Part shown: positions 11,047 to 20,067 of the stretch, piece by piece
Layout of the letters: every line of letters starts with the position of its first letter
Position numbering within the stretch: position 1 is the first letter of the stretch
Assembly (NCBI RefSeq): GCF_011516835.1
Contig: NZ_WOTB01000019.1
Coordinates: 29,415 to 93,414, forward strand
DNA length: 64,000 nt
Direction: 5' to 3'
Origin: Acetobacter musti
GTDB lineage: Bacteria > Pseudomonadota > Alphaproteobacteria > Acetobacterales > Acetobacteraceae
Notes under the pieces: model-generated
What the model was told of the DNA's origin: nothing
Databases searched by the model: none
What the model saw: the letters and a program-made list of their open reading frames with translations, nothing else
Program-made: the position numbers and the translations under genes

Positions 11047-11520
11047 TCAAAGACCAAGCTCAGTCAGAGACGGATACTCATCCGGACGGCGTCCGGACGG
11101 CCAGTGGAATTTTCGGTCACTTTCGGAAATCAGTGTATCGTTGATACTGGCGATCCGACGGCGCATCAGACCATGCGCGTCGAACTCCCATAATTCGTTG
11201 CCATAGGAACGGAACCACTGACCGCTGTCATCGTGCCATTCGTAGATAAAGCGGACGGCGATGCGGTTGTCGTGAAAGCTCCAGAGTTCCTTGATCAGAC
11301 GGTAATCCTGCTCCCGGCTCCATTTGCGCTCCAGAAAACCGATGATGGCATCGCGCCCCTGAAGAAATTCATCGCGGTTGCGCCAGTGGCTGTCGGATGT
11401 GTAGGCGCCGGCGACACGCTGCGGATCGCGCGTGTTCCAGGCGTCTTCCGCGAGGCGGACTTTCCGGGCAGCAGCCTCAGCGGTTGTAAAAGGCGGGAGC
11501 GGCGGACGTTCGGTATCCAT
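11047..11520 (-). CDS. NTF2-like fold protein (DUF1348 type)
   Basis: From ATG 11520 (GGAAAGG nine bases upstream) the protein has 157 residues, the standard length of this family; the longer frame to 11688 runs into the divergent gene. Marks of the family are [48 protein letters not shown] and [25 protein letters not shown]. These cone-shaped folds bind or act on small molecules, but the function of this subgroup is unknown. Divergent from the nucleoside hydrolase gene, 139 bases apart. Confidence 0.8.
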   Translation of the reverse strand: MDTERPPLPPFTTAEAAARKVRLAEDAWNTRDPQRVAGAYTSDSHWRNRDEFLQGRDAIIGFLERKWSREQDYRLIKELWSFHDNRIAVRFIYEWHDDSGQWFRSYGNELWEFDAHGLMRRRIASINDTLISESDRKFHWPSGRRPDEYPSLTELGL

Positions 11521-11659
11521 GGTCGGGAGCCTTTCCGGCTGGCGGGTTTCACTTCGTGCATTGATCATGCGCCCGATACCGGACCGGGTCCATCCGCGCG
11601 GCACTTCGTTCCGGGACCGAACTCTTGCCGGATTTTCCGGAGAGGTTAATACTGCCGCC

Positions 11660-12709
11660 ATGACCCTGTATCGCCGCGCCTTCCTCAATCATACGCTTTC
11701 CGCTGCCGTCCTGGCTGCCTCGGTGCGCATCCCCGCGGTTTCCGCCGCGCCAGTCCGCCGGAAGGTCATTTTCGACACCGATCCGGGCGTGGATGATACG
11801 ATGGCGCTGCTCCTGCTTCGCTATACACCGACAATCGATCTGATCGGCATCACGACGGCCTCGGGTAATGGCAAAATCGCGACAACGACGAGAAATGCCC
11901 TTTATCTCGCGGACAAGTTTCAGATCAGCGCGCCGGTAGCCATGGGACAGGGGCCGTCTCTGGACGGTGTGACGTCCGGGCCGCCTGTAAATGTTCATGG
12001 AAAAAATGCGCTGGGAGATATCCCGATCCCACCAGTCCGCCGGAAAGTGATCGATAAACCGGCCCATGATCTTCTGATCGATCTCATCCGGTCCAACCCG
12101 CATGAAGTCACGCTTGTCGCCACCGGACATATGACCAATCTCGCACTGGCGTTGCGAAAAGCCCCGGAGATTGCGTCGCTGGTGAAGGAAGTCGTGCTGA
12201 TGGGCGGGGCGTTCGGGTATAACGGCGCGCGCGGCAATATCACCCCGGCGGCGGAAGCGAATTTTCACGGCGATCCGCGGGCAGCGGATGAGGTGTGCGG
12301 CGCATCATGGCCACTGACGATTGTCGGCCTCGACGTAACCACTCAGACGATCATGACGGATGCCTATTTCGCTGACCTGCGGGATCACGGTGGCGCGGCA
12401 GGCCGGTTCCTGTGGGACGTGACACGGGTCTATATGGATTTTCATAAAAGCCTCGGTGTATCCGGAATCTATGTCCACGATGCGTCGGCTGCGGCTTTTG
12501 TAATTGATCCGTCTCTGTTCCACACAATATCCGGCGCTGTCCGGGTCGCTCAGGGCGGCGTGGCGGATGGCGAGTCCATCGTGAAACCGGATGGGCGGAA
12601 GTTCCCCCCGGGCGCATGGGATCATCGCCCCTCCCCTTCTGTGTGCGTCGATGTGAACGCGGACGGCGTTCGGGAACTTTTTCGACGGACCGTTCTTGCG
12701 GCGGGGTAA
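11660..12709 (+). CDS. Exported nucleoside hydrolase (inosine-uridine preferring type)
   Basis: Cleaves the N-glycosidic bond of nucleosides to base and ribose. From ATG 11660 (GAGAGG upstream), 349 residues. The N-terminus [18 protein letters not shown]...SAA is a signal peptide with a Tat-like twin arginine. The mature part starts [18 protein letters not shown], the calcium-binding and catalytic DTDPGxDD motif, with [31 protein letters not shown] and, near the C-terminus, [12 protein letters not shown], the second family block. Periplasmic location suggests nucleoside scavenging. Confidence 0.92.
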   Translation: MTLYRRAFLNHTLSAAVLAASVRIPAVSAAPVRRKVIFDTDPGVDDTMALLLLRYTPTIDLIGITTASGNGKIATTTRNALYLADKFQISAPVAMGQGPSLDGVTSGPPVNVHGKNALGDIPIPPVRRKVIDKPAHDLLIDLIRSNPHEVTLVATGHMTNLALALRKAPEIASLVKEVVLMGGAFGYNGARGNITPAAEANFHGDPRAADEVCGASWPLTIVGLDVTTQTIMTDAYFADLRDHGGAAGRFLWDVTRVYMDFHKSLGVSGIYVHDASAAAFVIDPSLFHTISGAVRVAQGGVADGESIVKPDGRKFPPGAWDHRPSPSVCVDVNADGVRELFRRTVLAAG

Positions 12710-12813
12710 TGTTGTCAGACCCTGTCTGAAGCTGATGGGATCACAGGCGTCCGCGCCCTGAACCAGCCCGCAAGAAGCTAAGCCTTTGCCATACAGCCAA
12801 AGGTCGGGATATT

Positions 12814-12981
12814 TTACTTCTCCGCATTTCTCGCGACGACGGCATTGGCTTCCCTGACAGCCCGCCCTTCATCGCCGGTGCGTTCGAGGCATTCATTCGC
12901 CACTTTGACCCAAAGCTCCTTCAGTTCCTCCGTATCGGCTTTGTGCGTGTGCTTTTCCGCGTCTTCCGAGGTCCAGGGCAT
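12814..12981 (-). CDS. Small conserved-type acidic protein, unknown function
   Basis: A 55-residue frame that is shorter than common gene-calling cut-offs but has a perfect AAGGAGG seven bases before ATG 12981. The protein begins MPWTSEDAEKHTHKADTEE, continues LWVKVANECLE and ends with EANAVVARNAEK. Small proteins with the pattern 'MPWTxxDAxxHTxKA...LWxxVANxxL...AIRxANAxVA' occur widely in Alphaproteobacteria and their phages, with no known role. The pattern match is from memory. Confidence 0.72.
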   Translation of the reverse strand: MPWTSEDAEKHTHKADTEELKELWVKVANECLERTGDEGRAVREANAVVARNAEK

Positions 12982-13113
12982 GAGAAAACCTCCTTAAAAG
13001 GATCACTGATGCCGGATTCTGAGCCGGAAAGACTGTTCTGGCGAGGAAAAATTACATGCACTGGTGGAAAAAAGGCGTTTGCACACTTTGCAGATGCACG
13101 TGCGGTGGCTTTT

Positions 13114-13173
13114 CGGGGCTTTGCCCCAAACCCCACAAAGGGATACGGTCCCTTTGATCCCGATTTGTTAAAA
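13114..13173. repeat. Dispersed repeat family A, copy 5 (short)
   Basis: CGGGGCTTTGCCCC hairpin, an AAAGGGA/TCCCTTT hairpin and the GATCCCGATTTGTTAAA tail. Sits between the 55-residue gene (minus) and the SDR gene (plus). Confidence 0.7.
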
Positions 13174-13302
13174 TAACAGGAAGGAAGGGCAAAAGCCTGT
13201 GTTTGTTCGGATTTCCCGACCACTCATGTCTGACCTTCCGGAATTGTTCTGCAGGAGTTGTCTTATAAACTATGTGATAAATCCATGAACGGGAGAGATG
13301 AC

Positions 13303-14064
13303 ATGAGCAGCACGGCACCGATTGCGATCGTAACGGGTGGAGATCGCGGACTTGGCCTCAGCATGGTCCGGCATCTGGCGCAGCATGGCGTGGATATCAT
13401 CCTGACATATCGCAGCAATCTCGAAGGCGCGCAGGCAACTGAGAAGGAACTTACGAGCCTGGGATGCCGCGCGAAAGCATTGCATCTTGATGTCGCGGAG
13501 ACCGGCAGTTTTAGCGATTTTGCCTCAGCCGTGGCAGAGACTCTGAAGATCTGGGGCGCTCCGTCGTTTCATTTCCTTGTCAACAATGCAGGAATCGGAA
13601 TTCATGCGTCGCTGATGGAGACGACGGAAGCGCAGTTCGACTCCCTGGTGAACATTCACCTGAAAGGCGTATTTTTTCTGACGCAGAAACTGCTGCCGCT
13701 CATGGCGGATGGCGGCCGGATTCTGAACATCTCCTCCGGTCTGACCCGGTTCGCGCTGCCGGGTTATGCGGCTTACGCGGCCGTCAAAGGCGCGATCGAG
13801 GTGCTGACCCGGTATCAGGCGGTGGAACTGGCCGAACGGAAGATCACGGTAAACACGCTGGCCCCGGGAGCGATCGAGACGGATTTCGGCGGCGGCGCTG
13901 TGCGCGACAACAAGGACATCAACGGCTACATCGCCTCCGTGACCGCGCTGGGACGCGCAGGCCTGCCCGACGATATCGATCGCGTCGTCGCGGCGCTGCT
14001 GGGACCGGATACGGGCTGGGTGAACGCACAGCGGATCGAAGCCTCGGGCGGCATGAAACTGTAA
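13303..14064 (+). CDS. SDR-family oxidoreductase (3-oxoacyl-ACP reductase-like)
   Basis: Classical short-chain dehydrogenase of 253 residues from ATG 13303 (GGGAGAG upstream; the earlier TTG is not needed). Cofactor motif TGGDRGLG (11-18), NNAGIGI, the catalytic Ser in ILNISSGL, and the Tyr-Lys pair in YAAYAAVKGAIE. Arg and Ser in YRSN after the second strand suggest NADPH. It resembles FabG-type reductases of unknown substrate. No linked pathway genes. Confidence 0.88.
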   Translation: MSSTAPIAIVTGGDRGLGLSMVRHLAQHGVDIILTYRSNLEGAQATEKELTSLGCRAKALHLDVAETGSFSDFASAVAETLKIWGAPSFHFLVNNAGIGIHASLMETTEAQFDSLVNIHLKGVFFLTQKLLPLMADGGRILNISSGLTRFALPGYAAYAAVKGAIEVLTRYQAVELAERKITVNTLAPGAIETDFGGGAVRDNKDINGYIASVTALGRAGLPDDIDRVVAALLGPDTGWVNAQRIEASGGMKL

Positions 14065-14078
14065 CACAGCAGACCGGA

Positions 14079-14111
14079 CCGGTATCCGGACGCTGCAAGC
14101 CATTTTATTAA
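14079..14111. repeat. Dispersed repeat family A remnant, copy 6
   Basis: TATCCGGACGCTGCAAGCCATTTTATTAA fragment: the last part of the short form of A, ending in the same TTnTTAA that abuts B elements elsewhere. Confidence 0.5.
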
Positions 14112-14362
14112 AGGGACAGCTCCGGAAGCCACAAACGCATAAAAATTCTCATAGCAAACTGATGATGTTATGATTTTCTGAGGCCCGGCCCCCTGTCCGT
14201 TTCAGACGGAATCAGAGAACACCCGGGCACGAATCCATGATAAAAAATAAAAGTTTCCGAGATCTGCCTTTTTTCAAAAAGGCGGCGTCTTATGAAGCTT
14301 TTTAAAAAAATCTTCAGCAAAAACTTCTTTATAATTCAGAAGGAGTTTCAAGAGAAAGCCCA
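14112..14362 (-). repeat. Dispersed repeat family B, copy 2 (inverted)
   Basis: Same element as at 10729-10990 but on the other strand: ATAACATCATC-like segment near its left end here, then TCAAAAAGGCGGCGTCTT, GAAGCTTTTTAAAAAAATCTTC and TTTATAATTCAGAAGGAGTTTCAAG. Internal part (14180-14240) differs from other copies. Confidence 0.65.
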
Positions 14363-14374
14363 TCCCGCCGAGGC

Positions 14375-14647
14375 TCAGGTCAGACCCGTTAAAACAGATC
14401 CGGACTCCATGAGCGTCAGACAGATTATGCTACGAACACAACAGATCTGAAAACTATACGGCAACATCTCCCAATTCTTTGGCCACTTGTCCTGCAACAT
14501 CTGGTTACTGCCCGGATATCGGCTCAGAGAATTCACACAGCGGATATAACGCATCAGCCGAAACCCGCTCCAGGCGCACGGCGATAACGCCGCCACCTGT
14601 TTCGGAAAAATCTGCAACGATTTCGTAAAAGCATCATTTGAAAGCAT
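14375..14647 (-). CDS. Possible small protein, unknown
   Basis: A 90-residue frame with a composition that reads like a real protein (FPKQVAALSPCAWSGFRLM, RYIRCVNSLSRYPG), in a 450-base gap otherwise empty. It lacks a convincing ribosome binding site and begins within a stretch that also reads as a decayed sequence. It may be the 3' part of a broken gene. No family recognised. Confidence 0.3.
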   Translation of the reverse strand: MLSNDAFTKSLQIFPKQVAALSPCAWSGFRLMRYIRCVNSLSRYPGSNQMLQDKWPKNWEMLPYSFQICCVRSIICLTLMESGSVLTGLT

Positions 14648-14814
14648 CTTTTCGAACTACATCGTTTCCGGAACCCTCAGACGAACGTGGTTTCTGCCCG
14701 CAATGAAATAGCAGGCCGGACGCTTTATATCTGTGCCGGGCAGAAGAAAACCGTTCCGTAAACACCGGAGACATCCCGGAATAAGAATAACCTGCAGTAA
14801 GAATGAGGCACGGA

Positions 14815-15177
14815 TCAGTTCCGTGCGCGCAGCCAGTCCGCCAGAACGACAGCTTCATTGTGTTGCGTATCCCGCGCACCATAGAGAAGCGTTACCCTCC
14901 CCTGTCCGGCGATTTTCATAATCTCCGCAACAGCGGCCGGATTGTCATCAAGCTCCGCTTCGTAACGCCGGCGAAATTCGGACCATTTTTCCGGATCGTG
15001 AGCGAACCATTTACGCAGTTCCGTGGACGGCGCGATATCCCTGAGCCAGAGTGTCAGATGAGCCCGCTCTCTGCTGACCCCGCGAGGCCAGAGACGATCG
15101 ACAAGGATACGCGCACCATCATCGGGTCCGGGCGGATCATAGACGCGCCTGACCTGAATGCTGAAAGCCTGCGTCAT
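14815..15177 (-). CDS. DUF488 family protein
   Basis: 120 residues with the family landmarks IQVRRVYDPPGPDDGARILVDRLWPRG, WLRDIAPSTELRKWF, HDPEKWSEFRRRYEAEL and VTLLYGARDTQHNEAVVL. Its ATG overlaps the flavohaemoprotein stop (TCAT at 15174-15177 on the plus strand), so the two are co-translated. DUF488 proteins of this YeaO-like type have no settled function; the tight coupling here points to a role in the nitric oxide response, which is inference. Confidence 0.88.
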   Translation of the reverse strand: MTQAFSIQVRRVYDPPGPDDGARILVDRLWPRGVSRERAHLTLWLRDIAPSTELRKWFAHDPEKWSEFRRRYEAELDDNPAAVAEIMKIAGQGRVTLLYGARDTQHNEAVVLADWLRARN

Positions 15178-16385
15178 GCCACCAGCGCGGCATCATCGGC
15201 GGAGCCGAAGAATTCGTAACGGATCTGTGCCTCCGGCAGACCGGCGGAACGCAGCGTCATCACCATGTCACGCATGAAACTGTCAGGACCACAGACGTAA
15301 TATGTAGCATTTTTATCGATCTGGCTTTTCAGCCATTCCGGCGTAATCCGTCCGGCATGACGGGTCATGCCCCTGGTCGACCCGTCTTCAGACGGCGTCT
15401 GCCGGCTGTAGAAGATATCGCTCCGGATCTTTCCCGCTTCTGACAAAGTGCGGATATAATCACCAAAAGCCTCGGTCTGCGCAGTCCGGGTCCCATGGAT
15501 ATAGCGGACGGAAGACGCTGTCTTTCCTCCAGTCAGAGCACCCAGCATGGACAGCACCGGTGTGAGCCCAACGCCCGCAGTCAGGAGCACCACCGACGCG
15601 GGAGCCGGCGCGGCAAGAATGAAATCGCCTGACGGCGCGGAAACCTGCAGCATTGTGCCGGGCTGCACGCTGTCATGCAGCCAGTCCGAGACCAACCCGC
15701 CAGGGATGCGCCGCACGCTGATCCGGTAAGCCTCGTCTCCAGGCTGCGAGGAAACGCTGTAATTACGACGCTGACTGCCGTGACCGGGAATATCCAGCCG
15801 GAAACTCAGATACTGACCGGGCTGGTGCCGCATGACAGACCCGCCATCCGTCGGTGCAAGCGCGAAAGAGGTGACGGTTTCACACTCCCGCACACGGTCG
15901 CGCACGGTAAAAGAGCGCCATCCCGTCCAGCCGCCGGGAGCGCCAGCATGGATTTCGTAAATCTGTTTCTCGCGTCCGATCAGAATGTCGGCGAGGAACC
16001 AGTATGCCTTTCCCCAGGCATCCATGATCTCAGGGGTCGCGGCATCCCCCAGGACATGAGCAATAGCCCCGAGCAGCGCGTCGGCGACATACGGGTAATG
16101 TTCGGGCAGGATATTGAGCCCGACATGTTTTTCGGCAATCCGCTCGACCATTCCCTCCAGATTACCGAGGCTGTCGATATTGCGGGCATAGGCCAGAACG
16201 GCCAGCGCCAGAGCCTTTGGCTGTTCCCCGTCTTCCTGATGCGAGATGTTGAACAGATCGCGTATTTCAGGCTTTTCCAGAAGACGCCTGTACATTTCTG
16301 TTGTGATGTCGAGCCCGCGGGCTTCCAGCGCCGGCACACAGGCGGAGATAACAAAGCGGGTTTTGTCGTCCAGGGGAGCGGCCAT
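15174..16385 (-). CDS. hmp: Flavohaemoprotein, nitric oxide dioxygenase
   Basis: Converts nitric oxide and oxygen to nitrate with NAD(P)H. 403 residues, typical. The globin domain (1 to about 140) has the distal Tyr32 and Phe45, and the proximal haem ligand His87 in AEKHVGL. The FAD domain (about 150-260) has QPGQYLSFRL and RRNYSVSS; the NAD domain (about 265-400) has LLTAGVGLTPVLSML and YYVCGPDSFMRDM. AGGAG lies seven bases before ATG 16385. Upstream there is a TATAAT-like box at about 16441-16448 (minus strand) but no clear NsrR site. Confidence 0.96.
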   Translation of the reverse strand: MAAPLDDKTRFVISACVPALEARGLDITTEMYRRLLEKPEIRDLFNISHQEDGEQPKALALAVLAYARNIDSLGNLEGMVERIAEKHVGLNILPEHYPYVADALLGAIAHVLGDAATPEIMDAWGKAYWFLADILIGREKQIYEIHAGAPGGWTGWRSFTVRDRVRECETVTSFALAPTDGGSVMRHQPGQYLSFRLDIPGHGSQRRNYSVSSQPGDEAYRISVRRIPGGLVSDWLHDSVQPGTMLQVSAPSGDFILAAPAPASVVLLTAGVGLTPVLSMLGALTGGKTASSVRYIHGTRTAQTEAFGDYIRTLSEAGKIRSDIFYSRQTPSEDGSTRGMTRHAGRITPEWLKSQIDKNATYYVCGPDSFMRDMVMTLRSAGLPEAQIRYEFFGSADDAALVA

Positions 16386-16507
16386 GACTGGCTCCTGAAA
16401 TGTATAATACGGTCACCTTTTAGCGTTCGGAAAAAGATGTCAATTATATCAGCAATGTGCATCGCTCATGCCACAGCCCCGGACCGCGCTGCCCTTCACC
16501 CTGTTAT

Positions 16508-16567
16508 TTTAACAAACCGGGATCAAAGAGACCGCGTCCCTTTGTGGGGCTCGGGGCAAAGCCCCGA
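16508..16567. repeat. Dispersed repeat family A, copy 7 (inverted)
   Basis: TTTTAACAAACCGGGATCAAAG, the AGACCGCGTCCCT half hairpin and CGGGGCAAAGCCCCG. Inverted relative to copy 3. The remaining gap to 16889 shows no gene. Confidence 0.72.
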
Positions 16568-16889
16568 AAAACCGCTTACACAAAAATCTTTTCCTCCTGA
16601 CTCAGAACAAATGACCTGAAATTTCTGATTCCAGCAGCTTTCTCCAGCATTCTTGCCGGAATTTATTACGCATTGATCAGCGCTGCCATTTCAGGAACCA
16701 TAAAAGACCGGTTTTCTCATCTGGCCGGCAGATCGAAAAACCGCATCGTCTGTCAGGCCGCATCACCCACAGGACGCTGACAACTCTCCGCCATCAGGAT
16801 TCTTCAATGAAACAACACAAATAAATCGCGGACCAATGAGCCTGTAAGAGACCGGGATCACTGGCGGAAGAACTTTAAAACGGTACATC

Positions 16890-18218
16890 TTACCGCCGGC
16901 GTCCCGCAGAGTACCAGAACGCCGCAGTAAAGAACCCGACATAGTAACCAATATCGGCCCCGCCGAGCCAGCGGGCGACCGGGCCAGTGTAGAGAGAACT
17001 GGTAGAGAAGAGGACAACAGTGAAAACGGAGGTCACCACGAAGATGGTGGCGCCACGCGTCCATCCCTGTGGCGGGATAAGAGCCTGACCATAAGGACCG
17101 GACCGGGCAGCGGAGTGCCCTCCGGTGAGATACCAGTCGGCAAGAACGATCCCACACCACGGAGCAATCCAGTACATCGTGACGAGCAGATAGTCCGTAT
17201 AAAGACTGGCGTACCGACCGGCACCCGCGACGGCGAGAACATAACCGAGGGACGCAGTAATGATAGCAGCGGTCACACGGGGAATATGGATTCCGGCCGA
17301 GATCAGACTGTAGCTGGCAGTGTTGTCGTTGAAAGAATTGCCGGTAATCGAGGACAGGGCGATAGCCGCGAGAGCCAGAGGACCGAGCGGACCCATGGCA
17401 TGTTGCAGACTGGCGATAACGGCCGTCGGTGATGGTTCGGCGATGCTGGTGGCGGTCAGCAGGCCGAGAATCTGAAAAGGAACAGCGGAAGACAGAAGAC
17501 CGGCAAGAGCCAGAGAGACGACCTTTTTCGGAGATGTGTCTGCCGGCAGATAACGGGTGTAGTCCGAGGAGTATGTCGCCCAGGAAAGATTGAAGCTGAC
17601 GAGAATTCCGACGGCAAGCAGAAAGGTGGCGAGGCTGACGGGATGGACAGCCTGAACGATGACCCCGCCATTCGCGGCGAAAGTCAGACCGATAATGGCA
17701 AAGACGATAAGCAGCAGGGCGCCGAGATATTTCTGCAGAGCCTGAACGACATGATGCCCGTAGATGGAGGCGACCATCTGGGTTCCGGCGAGAATCCCCA
17801 GGGCAAGCCAGAATGGCAGCGGGGCACCGCCGAGAGTGAGCAGGGCCACAAGGGCGGCGGCGGCGGGGACGTTGTTCACCGCGTCCCATCCGACGCAGTA
17901 AAGCCAGTTGAGAAAGGAAGGCGGACGAACGCCAATGCGCCCCAGCGCCATCCGTGAGGCTTCCATCTGGGTGAGACCGGTAGCGGGGCCGACAGCAGCG
18001 GCAAGGGCGACGGGGAGGGCGCCGATGATATTGCCGAGCAGGATGGCAAGGATGCCGGCTTTCAGATCGAGACCAAGACTGACAAGGAGGGCTCCGGTGA
18101 CCCATCCGCCCGGCCCGAGATTCGGGGAAAAGTGACTCCAGAAAACGCGGTCGATGCGCATGGTCTTGCGTGACGCGGGAACCGGCTCACAGACGGAGGC
18201 GGCGGAGAGGTCTTCCAT
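16890..18218 (-). CDS. NCS1-family nucleobase/cation permease
   Basis: Inner-membrane transporter of 442 residues from ATG 18218; a start 147 bases further upstream runs into repeat sequence. Twelve hydrophobic segments can be counted. NCS1 signatures are FWSHFSPNLGPGGWVTG at the N-terminus, GLTQMEASRMALGRIG, the NNVPAAAA segment, FNLSWATYSSDYTRYLP, and SITGNSFNDNTASYS in the central helices. NCS1 proteins import purines, pyrimidines, allantoin or hydantoins with a proton or sodium ion. The neighbouring P1 peptidase does not tell the substrate. Confidence 0.88.
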   Translation of the reverse strand: MEDLSAASVCEPVPASRKTMRIDRVFWSHFSPNLGPGGWVTGALLVSLGLDLKAGILAILLGNIIGALPVALAAAVGPATGLTQMEASRMALGRIGVRPPSFLNWLYCVGWDAVNNVPAAAALVALLTLGGAPLPFWLALGILAGTQMVASIYGHHVVQALQKYLGALLLIVFAIIGLTFAANGGVIVQAVHPVSLATFLLAVGILVSFNLSWATYSSDYTRYLPADTSPKKVVSLALAGLLSSAVPFQILGLLTATSIAEPSPTAVIASLQHAMGPLGPLALAAIALSSITGNSFNDNTASYSLISAGIHIPRVTAAIITASLGYVLAVAGAGRYASLYTDYLLVTMYWIAPWCGIVLADWYLTGGHSAARSGPYGQALIPPQGWTRGATIFVVTSVFTVVLFSTSSLYTGPVARWLGGADIGYYVGFFTAAFWYSAGRRR

Positions 18219-18316
18219 GAGACTGTAGGCGTCATGCTGCAAGGGCCGGGGATCCGTACAGGGGAAATGGTTTCCCGAACCTAATGACCGGCGGGGCTTT
18301 TGCAAATGCAGCAGAA

Positions 18317-18434
18317 TCCGGGCGCTGCCCGGACCCGTCAAAGACCATGAACCTTTGCAGACCATTTTATTGAATAAATCGCGGCGCGAAGGATGCTTCG
18401 CATGACGCTCCCTGCCAGGTTTCAGGTCAGAGAC
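18317..18434. repeat. Dispersed repeat family A, copy 8
   Basis: TCCGGGC/GCCCGGA hairpin, a decayed CAAAGACCATGAACCTTTG hairpin, the ATTTTATTGAATAAAT link, and the CTCCCTGCCAGGTTTCAGG tail. Between the peptidase and the permease genes. Confidence 0.65.
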
Positions 18435-18458
18435 CCGACCACCTTTCGGGAACTATCT

Positions 18459-19571
18459 TTACTGCTGAAGCATTTTCCAGGTCTGCCCCGCCATCCCCGG
18501 CGGCAGCGTGGCCTCGAACACGCCCCGGGCGACGGCACGGGAGAGAACATCGGCGGCAAGAGCGCCGATACGGGCCACGGCAAGCGGGCGCATACTGCCG
18601 GGAAGCGGTTTGCGGGCGGTGGAGAGGGCAAAGATCACGTCGCCATCGAACGGCGAGTGAACCGGACGGATGGCGCGGGCAAGACCATCCTGAGCCATCA
18701 TGGCAACACGTCTCAGTTCGTCGGCATCGAGATCAGCGTCCACAGCGATGCAGGCAATGGTGGTGTTGGCGCGGGCAGCGGGATTGAGTTTGGCCAGTCC
18801 CCAGTATTCTTCATCCACATGTTTCGCGGAGGCGCCAAGACCACCGAATTCGTTGCCGGTTTCCAGCGCACCGGCCCAGAAATTGCGGGTGCCGGGCACG
18901 ATGACGGACCCGAGGCTGTTGACGGCCACAAGAGCGCCGACGGTAATACCATCGCCCGTGACGAAAGACGCTGAGCCGAGACCGCCTTTGAGCGAACCGG
19001 CCCCGGCGCCATAGCCCGCGCCCCAGGTGCCGAGGTCAAATTTCCGCGTGGTGTGCCCGACGGCCTCCAGCGCGAGAGAGCGATAAGGCGGGCTGAGCCC
19101 CCAGCCCTTGCTCCCGCCATTGGCAAGGTCGAACAGAATGGCCGTGGGCACAATGGGAGATGGCGGCACGCCGGCCTGTTTCGTCATGGTAAAGCCACGC
19201 CCCCGCGCGCCAAGCCAGGCAGCGACGCCGTCGGCGGCAGCGAGACCGTAAACCGAGCCACCGGACAGGACGATGGCATCGACACTGCGGACGAGATTGC
19301 CGGCAGTCAGCGTGTCCGTCTCGCGGGTACCGGGACCACCGCCACGCACATCCACGGCCGCCGCGCAGCGCTGATCAGGAAGAATAACGGTGACACCGGT
19401 TCTGACACTGGCATCGTGAGCCTCACCGACGGCCAGACCCGCGACATCGGTGATCAGATTCAGCGGACCGACATGGCCGGGACCCGGATGAGCAAGATCG
19501 GCGGCATGGCCTCGCCGCGTGGCAAGGAACGGCAGGGCAGTGGCAGTCGTGAGAAAGGAGCGTCTGTTCAT
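18459..19571 (-). CDS. Exported P1-family peptidase (DmpA/NylC-like Ntn hydrolase)
   Basis: Self-cleaving N-terminal nucleophile amidohydrolase of 370 residues. MNRRSFLTTATALPFLATRRGHA is a Tat signal (twin Arg, FLTT). P1 blocks are NLITDVAGLAVGEAHD, TGVTVILPD, GGGPGTRETD, SGGSVYGLAAADGV, GTWGAGYGAGAGSLKGGLGSAS and VGALVAVNSLGS. The predicted autocleavage pair is Asn269-Thr270 in ARANTTIACIAVDADL, so Thr270 would be the nucleophile, as in the nylon-oligomer hydrolase NylC; DmpA itself uses Gly-Ser. Substrate unknown; beta- or D-amino-acid amides are possible. Confidence 0.9.
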   Translation of the reverse strand: MNRRSFLTTATALPFLATRRGHAADLAHPGPGHVGPLNLITDVAGLAVGEAHDASVRTGVTVILPDQRCAAAVDVRGGGPGTRETDTLTAGNLVRSVDAIVLSGGSVYGLAAADGVAAWLGARGRGFTMTKQAGVPPSPIVPTAILFDLANGGSKGWGLSPPYRSLALEAVGHTTRKFDLGTWGAGYGAGAGSLKGGLGSASFVTGDGITVGALVAVNSLGSVIVPGTRNFWAGALETGNEFGGLGASAKHVDEEYWGLAKLNPAARANTTIACIAVDADLDADELRRVAMMAQDGLARAIRPVHSPFDGDVIFALSTARKPLPGSMRPLAVARIGALAADVLSRAVARGVFEATLPPGMAGQTWKMLQQ

Positions 19572-19740
19572 GTATGGATATTCTGTTTTCCAGAAATGCT
19601 CCGGCGAAGCAAAAGGAAATTTTCGTCAGAACGCTATACGGTTTATGATGGATGTCATATCGCTCTTCTTTCCGATATTTGTCTGTTTTGCAAATACAGA
19701 CCCGGCGAGGATACTCCTTTCAGAGCACTCTCCCGAACCC

Positions 19741-19777
19741 CGCAAAGGGACGCAGTCCCTATGATCACGATCTGTCA
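19741..19777. repeat. Dispersed repeat family A fragment, copy 9
   Basis: CGCAAAGGGACGCAGTCCCT with a decayed GATCACGATCTGT tail. B copy 3 begins immediately afterwards. Confidence 0.55.
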
Positions 19778-19882
19778 GAGACTGTTTCAAAAGCCTGCCC
19801 GTGAAACCTCCTCAGATTGTAAAAAGTTTTTGGTGAAGCTTTTTTCAAAAAGCTTCAGAAGACACCGCCCTTTTGAAACAAA
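19778..19882 (+). repeat. Dispersed repeat family B, copy 3 (truncated)
   Basis: Left terminal repeat AGACTGTTTCAAAAGCCTG, the TTTTTGGTGAAGC region and the GAAGCTTTTT/AAAAAGCTTC hairpin, then the copy stops after CCGCCCTTTTGAAA. The right part is lost. Confidence 0.65.
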
Positions 19883-19926
19883 GGGAGTGTGCCTCTTTGC
19901 AGGGTTCAGAGCAGAGCCCCGAAAAG
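19883..19926. repeat. Dispersed repeat family A fragment, copy 10
   Basis: AAGGGAGTGTGCCTCTTTGCA followed by GGGTTCAGAGCAGAGCCCC. It looks like an A copy whose other end is copy 9, split by B copy 3. The rest of the gap to 20067 shows no gene. Confidence 0.45.
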
Positions 19927-20067
19927 CAACCTCGCCTGTCTCTGCAAAGTATACAAACACCCAACAAAAAGGAGTGAAGGGATCGTTATACGCAGCACGC
20001 CCCCGCATACCTCCTGTTCACGGACACTGGACAGAATCCTGCCCCGCATAACGGAGCAGATCAGCTC

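Noticed and set aside
16386..16470. NsrR-type operator before hmp
   Set aside because: GATG and CATC half sites exist but are about 20 bases apart, not the 11-1-11 layout, and the arms do not pair further.
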